The notes under the pieces: model-generated
Database searches by the model: none
What the model was told of the DNA's origin: nothing
The model's input: only the letters and a program-made list of their open reading frames with translations
Assembly: GCF_000613805.1 (NCBI RefSeq)
Contig: NZ_BAJR01000002.1
Span: forward strand, 62,001-126,000
DNA length: 64,000 nucleotides
Direction of reading: 5' to 3'
DNA from: Phocaeicola paurosaccharolyticus JCM 15092
Lineage (GTDB): Bacteria > Bacteroidota > Bacteroidia > Bacteroidales > Bacteroidaceae
In this document: one piece after another, positions 61,071-64,000 of the stretch
Numbering within the stretch: the first letter of the stretch is position 1
Layout: each line of letters starts with the position of its first letter
Position numbers and translations under genes: made by a program

Positions 61071-62051
61071 ATGGACAAAATAATAGGTATGGGGAACGCC
61101 CTTGTTGACGTTCTTGTGACGCTATCTGATGACAGCTTGCTTGATGAAATGAATTTGCCCAAAGGAAGCATGCAGCTTATCGAAAAAGATAAGTTTTTGG
61201 ATATCAGTAATAAGCTCTCTCAAATGAAAACTTATAGATCTACTGGAGGTTCTGCCGGTAATACAATTTTAGCGTTGGCTAATCTTGGAACAGAACCTGG
61301 ATTTATAGGAAAGATTGGAGACGATGAATATGGTAATTTCTTTAAAAACTCCGGAATTAATTTCGGAATAGATATGAAGCTCCTTAAAGGTGACCTTCAT
61401 ACAGGTATAGCTTCTACTTTTATTACTCAGGATGGGGAACGTACTTTTGGTACATATTTAGGTGCTGCATCACAGATGGCTCCCGAGGAATTGAAATTGG
61501 AGATGTTTAAAGGATATTCTTATTTTTATTTAGAAGGATATCTTGTTCAGGACAAAAACCTGATTCTTCGTGCTGCTCAACTTGCCAAAGAGGCAGGGGC
61601 ACAAGTGTGCCTTGATATGGCTAGCTATAATATAGTAGAGGAGAATCATGATTTTTTCCACTCTTTTATCGATAAATATGTAGATATAGTATTTGCAAAC
61701 GAGGAGGAAGCTAAATCCTTTACAGGAAAAGATGCGTGGCAGTCTATAAATGATATCTCTTCATGCTGCAGTATTGTAGTGGTAAAACTTGGTGCACAAG
61801 GATCATGCATCAAAAAAGGTACTGAATGTATTAAGTTCGAGATCCCTCCTGTTGAGAAAGTTATTGATACAACAGGTGCAGGTGACTACTATGCAGCAGG
61901 TTTTTTATATGGCCTTACTAGCGGACTATCTCTCGAGAAATGTTGCTATATTGGCTCAATACTAGCTTCCCAAGTAATTCAGGTGTATGGCACCATTCTA
62001 CCTAAAGAGAAATGGAACGAAATTAAGTTAAATATTTCTTCTCTATTATAG
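61071..62051 (+). CDS. PfkB-family kinase, probably adenosine kinase
   Basis: 326 residues of the ribokinase/PfkB fold. The N-terminal GMGNALVDVLVTL (about 6-18), the substrate loop GGSAGNTILALANLG (about 62-76) and GKIGDDEYGNFF (about 83-94) are typical of adenosine/sugar kinases in Bacteroidetes. The catalytic C-terminal signature DTTGAGDYYAAGFLYGL with the base aspartate lies at about 265-281. It would phosphorylate adenosine (or another nucleoside or sugar) with ATP, in the cytoplasm. The adenosine assignment rests on overall pattern. It is followed 49 bp later by the S41 protease on the same strand. Confidence 0.87.
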   Translation: MDKIIGMGNALVDVLVTLSDDSLLDEMNLPKGSMQLIEKDKFLDISNKLSQMKTYRSTGGSAGNTILALANLGTEPGFIGKIGDDEYGNFFKNSGINFGIDMKLLKGDLHTGIASTFITQDGERTFGTYLGAASQMAPEELKLEMFKGYSYFYLEGYLVQDKNLILRAAQLAKEAGAQVCLDMASYNIVEENHDFFHSFIDKYVDIVFANEEEAKSFTGKDAWQSINDISSCCSIVVVKLGAQGSCIKKGTECIKFEIPPVEKVIDTTGAGDYYAAGFLYGLTSGLSLEKCCYIGSILASQVIQVYGTILPKEKWNEIKLNISSLL

Positions 62052-62100
62052 AGTTAAAGGAAATATTTCATTATTTTGAAGTTATAAAATAATATGGATT

Positions 62101-63909
62101 ATGAGATTTAATTTTTGGAAGAGATATAAAGCAAAGCATACTATAGCTTTAGCTGTGGTTCTTTTATTTGGTTTTATCTTCGTCGCTTTCACTAACAGTG
62201 ATGACAGAAATTTTAAGATTGCCAAGAATCTGGATATATTTAATGCCCTATATAAAGAGCTTGACATGCTTTATGTAGATACTATTGATCCGGAGAAAGT
62301 TATCAAATATGGTATTGATGCTATGCTTGCACAGACTGATCCATATACTGAATATTATGCTGAAGGTGATAATACCCTGAAAGAGCTTACTACTGGTAAG
62401 TTTGGAGGTATTGGAGCTGCAATCAGATATTATGATAAGAAAGACAGAATAGCAATCGTTGAGCCTACACAGGGAATGCCTGCTACTGAAGTAGGGCTGA
62501 AAGCCGGTGATATTATATTGTCTATTGATGGTAAGGATATGTCCAGAGGTAAGATGGAGATAATGGACTTCTCTGATAAGGTAAGAAATGCCTTGAGAGG
62601 AGAACCGGGAACAGTACTTATCCTGAAGATTGAACGTCCTACCTTGAATGGCAATAAAGAGATCAAAGAGTTTAAGATTACTCGTCGCACCATACAGACT
62701 CCTTCTGTACCATTCTATGGAATGTTGAAGAATAAAGTTGGTTACATTGTATTAAGCGATTTTACAGAGAAGTGCTCTAAAGATGTTAAGAAGGCACTAA
62801 TTGACCTTAAGAATGATGGAGCAACTTCTATCATGCTTGATTTAAGAGGTAATGGAGGAGGACTTTTAAGCGAAGCTGTTGAAATAGTAAACCTATTTGT
62901 TCCTAAAGGTAAGGAGATTGTTACCACTAAGGGAAAAATTAAGCAGGTAGGAAGTGTTTATAAGACAACCCATGAACCTATAGATACAGAAATTCCTATA
63001 GTTGTACTTGTTGACGGTGGAACTGCGTCTGCATCAGAGATTGTATCAGGTTCTTTACAAGATTTGGATAGAGCGGTAATAGTAGGAAACAGAACCTTTG
63101 GAAAGGGACTTGTGCAGACTTTACGTGAATTACCATACAACAGTAGCATGAAGATTACAACTGCTAAGTATTATATTCCTAGCGGGAGATGTATCCAGGC
63201 TATTGACTACTCAAAACGTAATGAAGATGGTTCTATTGCTCGTACACCTGATAGTTTGACTAATGTGTTCAAGACATCAGTAGGACGTGAGGTTAGAGAT
63301 GGTGGTGGGATCCGCCCGGATATAGAGGTGAAAGAGGAGAAGGTTCCAAATATTTTATTCTATCTTGTTAACAGCAATGTGATATTCGACTATGCAACTC
63401 AGTATGTATTAAAACATCCACGTATAGGAAAAGTTGCTGATTTCCACTATACTGATGCTGATTATACTGAATTCAAGAAGTTTGTAAAGACACAGGACTT
63501 CAAATATGATCAACAGACAGAGAAGGTTCTTAAAAACCTTAAGGAGGTTGCTAAGTTCGAAGGGTATCTTGAGGATGCATCATCAGAGTTTGATGCTCTT
63601 GAGAAAAAGCTCAATCATAATACAGAGCGTGATTTGAACACATTCTCAAAAATTGTACGTACTACCATACGTCAGGAGATTATTAAGAGATATTATTTTG
63701 TTTCCGGAGCTATTGAGGAGAGGTTGAAAGATGATCCTGATGTAGAAAAAGGAATAGATGTTTTAGGAAATATTGATGAGTATAAAAAACTTTTGATGCC
63801 TAAATCAAAAAGTGTTGTCTCTGTTATAAAGAATAAGGGCAGAAAAGGGAAAATGATAGATGATAAAGATGAGTTAGCTGCTCTTTACAGTCCAATAACT
63901 ATTGCATAG
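62101..63909 (+). CDS. S41-family carboxy-terminal processing protease
   Basis: 602-residue periplasmic protease held by one N-terminal membrane helix (about 15-33). A PDZ domain (about 85-190: GIGAAIRYYDKKDRIAIVEPTQGMPATEVGLKAGDIILSIDGKD) precedes the peptidase domain with SIMLDLRGNGGGLLSEAVEIV. The catalytic serine is in GGTASASEIVSGSL (about residue 310) and the lysine in RTFGKGLVQT (about residue 335). A longer C-terminal helical region (about 430-600) is common in Bacteroidetes members. Such proteases trim exported proteins or tune peptidoglycan hydrolases. It ends before a strong terminator. Confidence 0.94.
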   Translation: MRFNFWKRYKAKHTIALAVVLLFGFIFVAFTNSDDRNFKIAKNLDIFNALYKELDMLYVDTIDPEKVIKYGIDAMLAQTDPYTEYYAEGDNTLKELTTGKFGGIGAAIRYYDKKDRIAIVEPTQGMPATEVGLKAGDIILSIDGKDMSRGKMEIMDFSDKVRNALRGEPGTVLILKIERPTLNGNKEIKEFKITRRTIQTPSVPFYGMLKNKVGYIVLSDFTEKCSKDVKKALIDLKNDGATSIMLDLRGNGGGLLSEAVEIVNLFVPKGKEIVTTKGKIKQVGSVYKTTHEPIDTEIPIVVLVDGGTASASEIVSGSLQDLDRAVIVGNRTFGKGLVQTLRELPYNSSMKITTAKYYIPSGRCIQAIDYSKRNEDGSIARTPDSLTNVFKTSVGREVRDGGGIRPDIEVKEEKVPNILFYLVNSNVIFDYATQYVLKHPRIGKVADFHYTDADYTEFKKFVKTQDFKYDQQTEKVLKNLKEVAKFEGYLEDASSEFDALEKKLNHNTERDLNTFSKIVRTTIRQEIIKRYYFVSGAIEERLKDDPDVEKGIDVLGNIDEYKKLLMPKSKSVVSVIKNKGRKGKMIDDKDELAALYSPITIA

Positions 63910-63924
63910 CTATATAATTACAAT

Positions 63925-63954
63925 AAAAAGGGATACCTAAGAGTATCCCTTTTT
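63925..63954. terminator. Bidirectional terminator after the S41 protease gene
   Basis: A perfect 12-bp stem AAAAAGGGATAC (63925-63936) / GTATCCCTTTTT (63943-63954) with a 6-nt loop. It has A-runs and T-runs on both sides, suiting convergent genes. Confidence 0.85.
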
Positions 63955-63959
63955 GTTAT

Positions 63960-64000
63960 CTATTTCTCTGTATAGTCTCCATTCTTTTTTATAAGATCTA
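63960..64000 (-). CDS. Possible C-terminal end of a gene entering from the right edge
   Basis: On the minus strand an open frame from the window edge reads DLIKKNGDYTEK and stops at TAG (63960-63962), just beyond the bidirectional terminator. Only 12 codons are visible, so no family can be named. The placement of the terminator supports a real convergent gene. Confidence 0.35.
   Translation of the reverse strand, partial: DLIKKNGDYTEK

Overview
This AT-rich window comes from a member of the Bacteroidales, most likely a gut Bacteroides/Phocaeicola-type organism. The evidence is SusC/SusD proteins, a hybrid two-component regulator, fimbrillin-type lipoproteins, the bifunctional fucose enzyme Fkp, and repeated promoters of the Bacteroidetes type (TTTG about 19 nt before TAnnTTTG, without Shine-Dalgarno sequences). 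I see no prophage, transposase, CRISPR array or rRNA.

Layout. 1-4.2 kb: end of an aldo/keto reductase, tRNA-Gly and tRNA-Leu, then uxaA and uxaB of the altronate branch of hexuronate breakdown. 4.4-12.3 kb: small regulators and envelope genes: an AraC/GyrI-type regulator and a CorA-type transporter (both apparently frameshifted), a second AraC regulator, a DinB-fold protein, a TetR regulator with three matching 18-bp operators in front of a lipoprotein/beta-barrel pair, a Crp-type regulator, an SDR and a GNAT acetyltransferase. 12.7-21.5 kb: a complete Kdp potassium-uptake locus. It is run by an NtrC-type regulator, a separate histidine kinase and a kinase-less KdpD. A textbook -24/-12 sigma-54 promoter stands before two tiny membrane-protein genes (an unnamed 32-residue one and kdpF), followed by kdpA, kdpB and kdpC. 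21.9-24.4 kb: a PhzF-like protein, a decayed nitroreductase start, and an AbiE-type type IV toxin-antitoxin pair. 24.6-29.5 kb: tRNA-Phe and the housekeeping order sppA-lpxK-punA-thiL. 29.7-32.9 kb: fkp and a mutarotase-like gene for fucose salvage. 33-36 kb: two fimbrillin-like lipoproteins, a beta-barrel and a small membrane protein. 36.1-39.1 kb: cstA, diverging from a GH10-like secreted hydrolase.

39.2-60.7 kb is one polysaccharide utilization locus, entirely on the minus strand: a hybrid sensor-regulator, GH89 alpha-N-acetylglucosaminidase, a NagX/HGSNAT-like membrane protein, SusC, SusD, GH92, GH28, GH28, GH92 and a secreted histidine acid phosphatase. The expected target is a glycan carrying alpha-GlcNAc, alpha-mannose and probably uronic acid and phosphate. 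The window closes with tandem tRNA-Asn genes, a PfkB/adenosine kinase, an S41 protease, and perhaps the last codons of another gene.

A caution for users: eight genes (AraC/GyrI, corA, sppA, one GH92 at two places, one GH28, GH89 and the hybrid regulator) are broken by a single-base frame change. Nearly all are explained by one missing base, and homology to the family continues directly in the next frame. So many one-base losses in otherwise intact, long genes suggest consensus sequence error rather than real decay.
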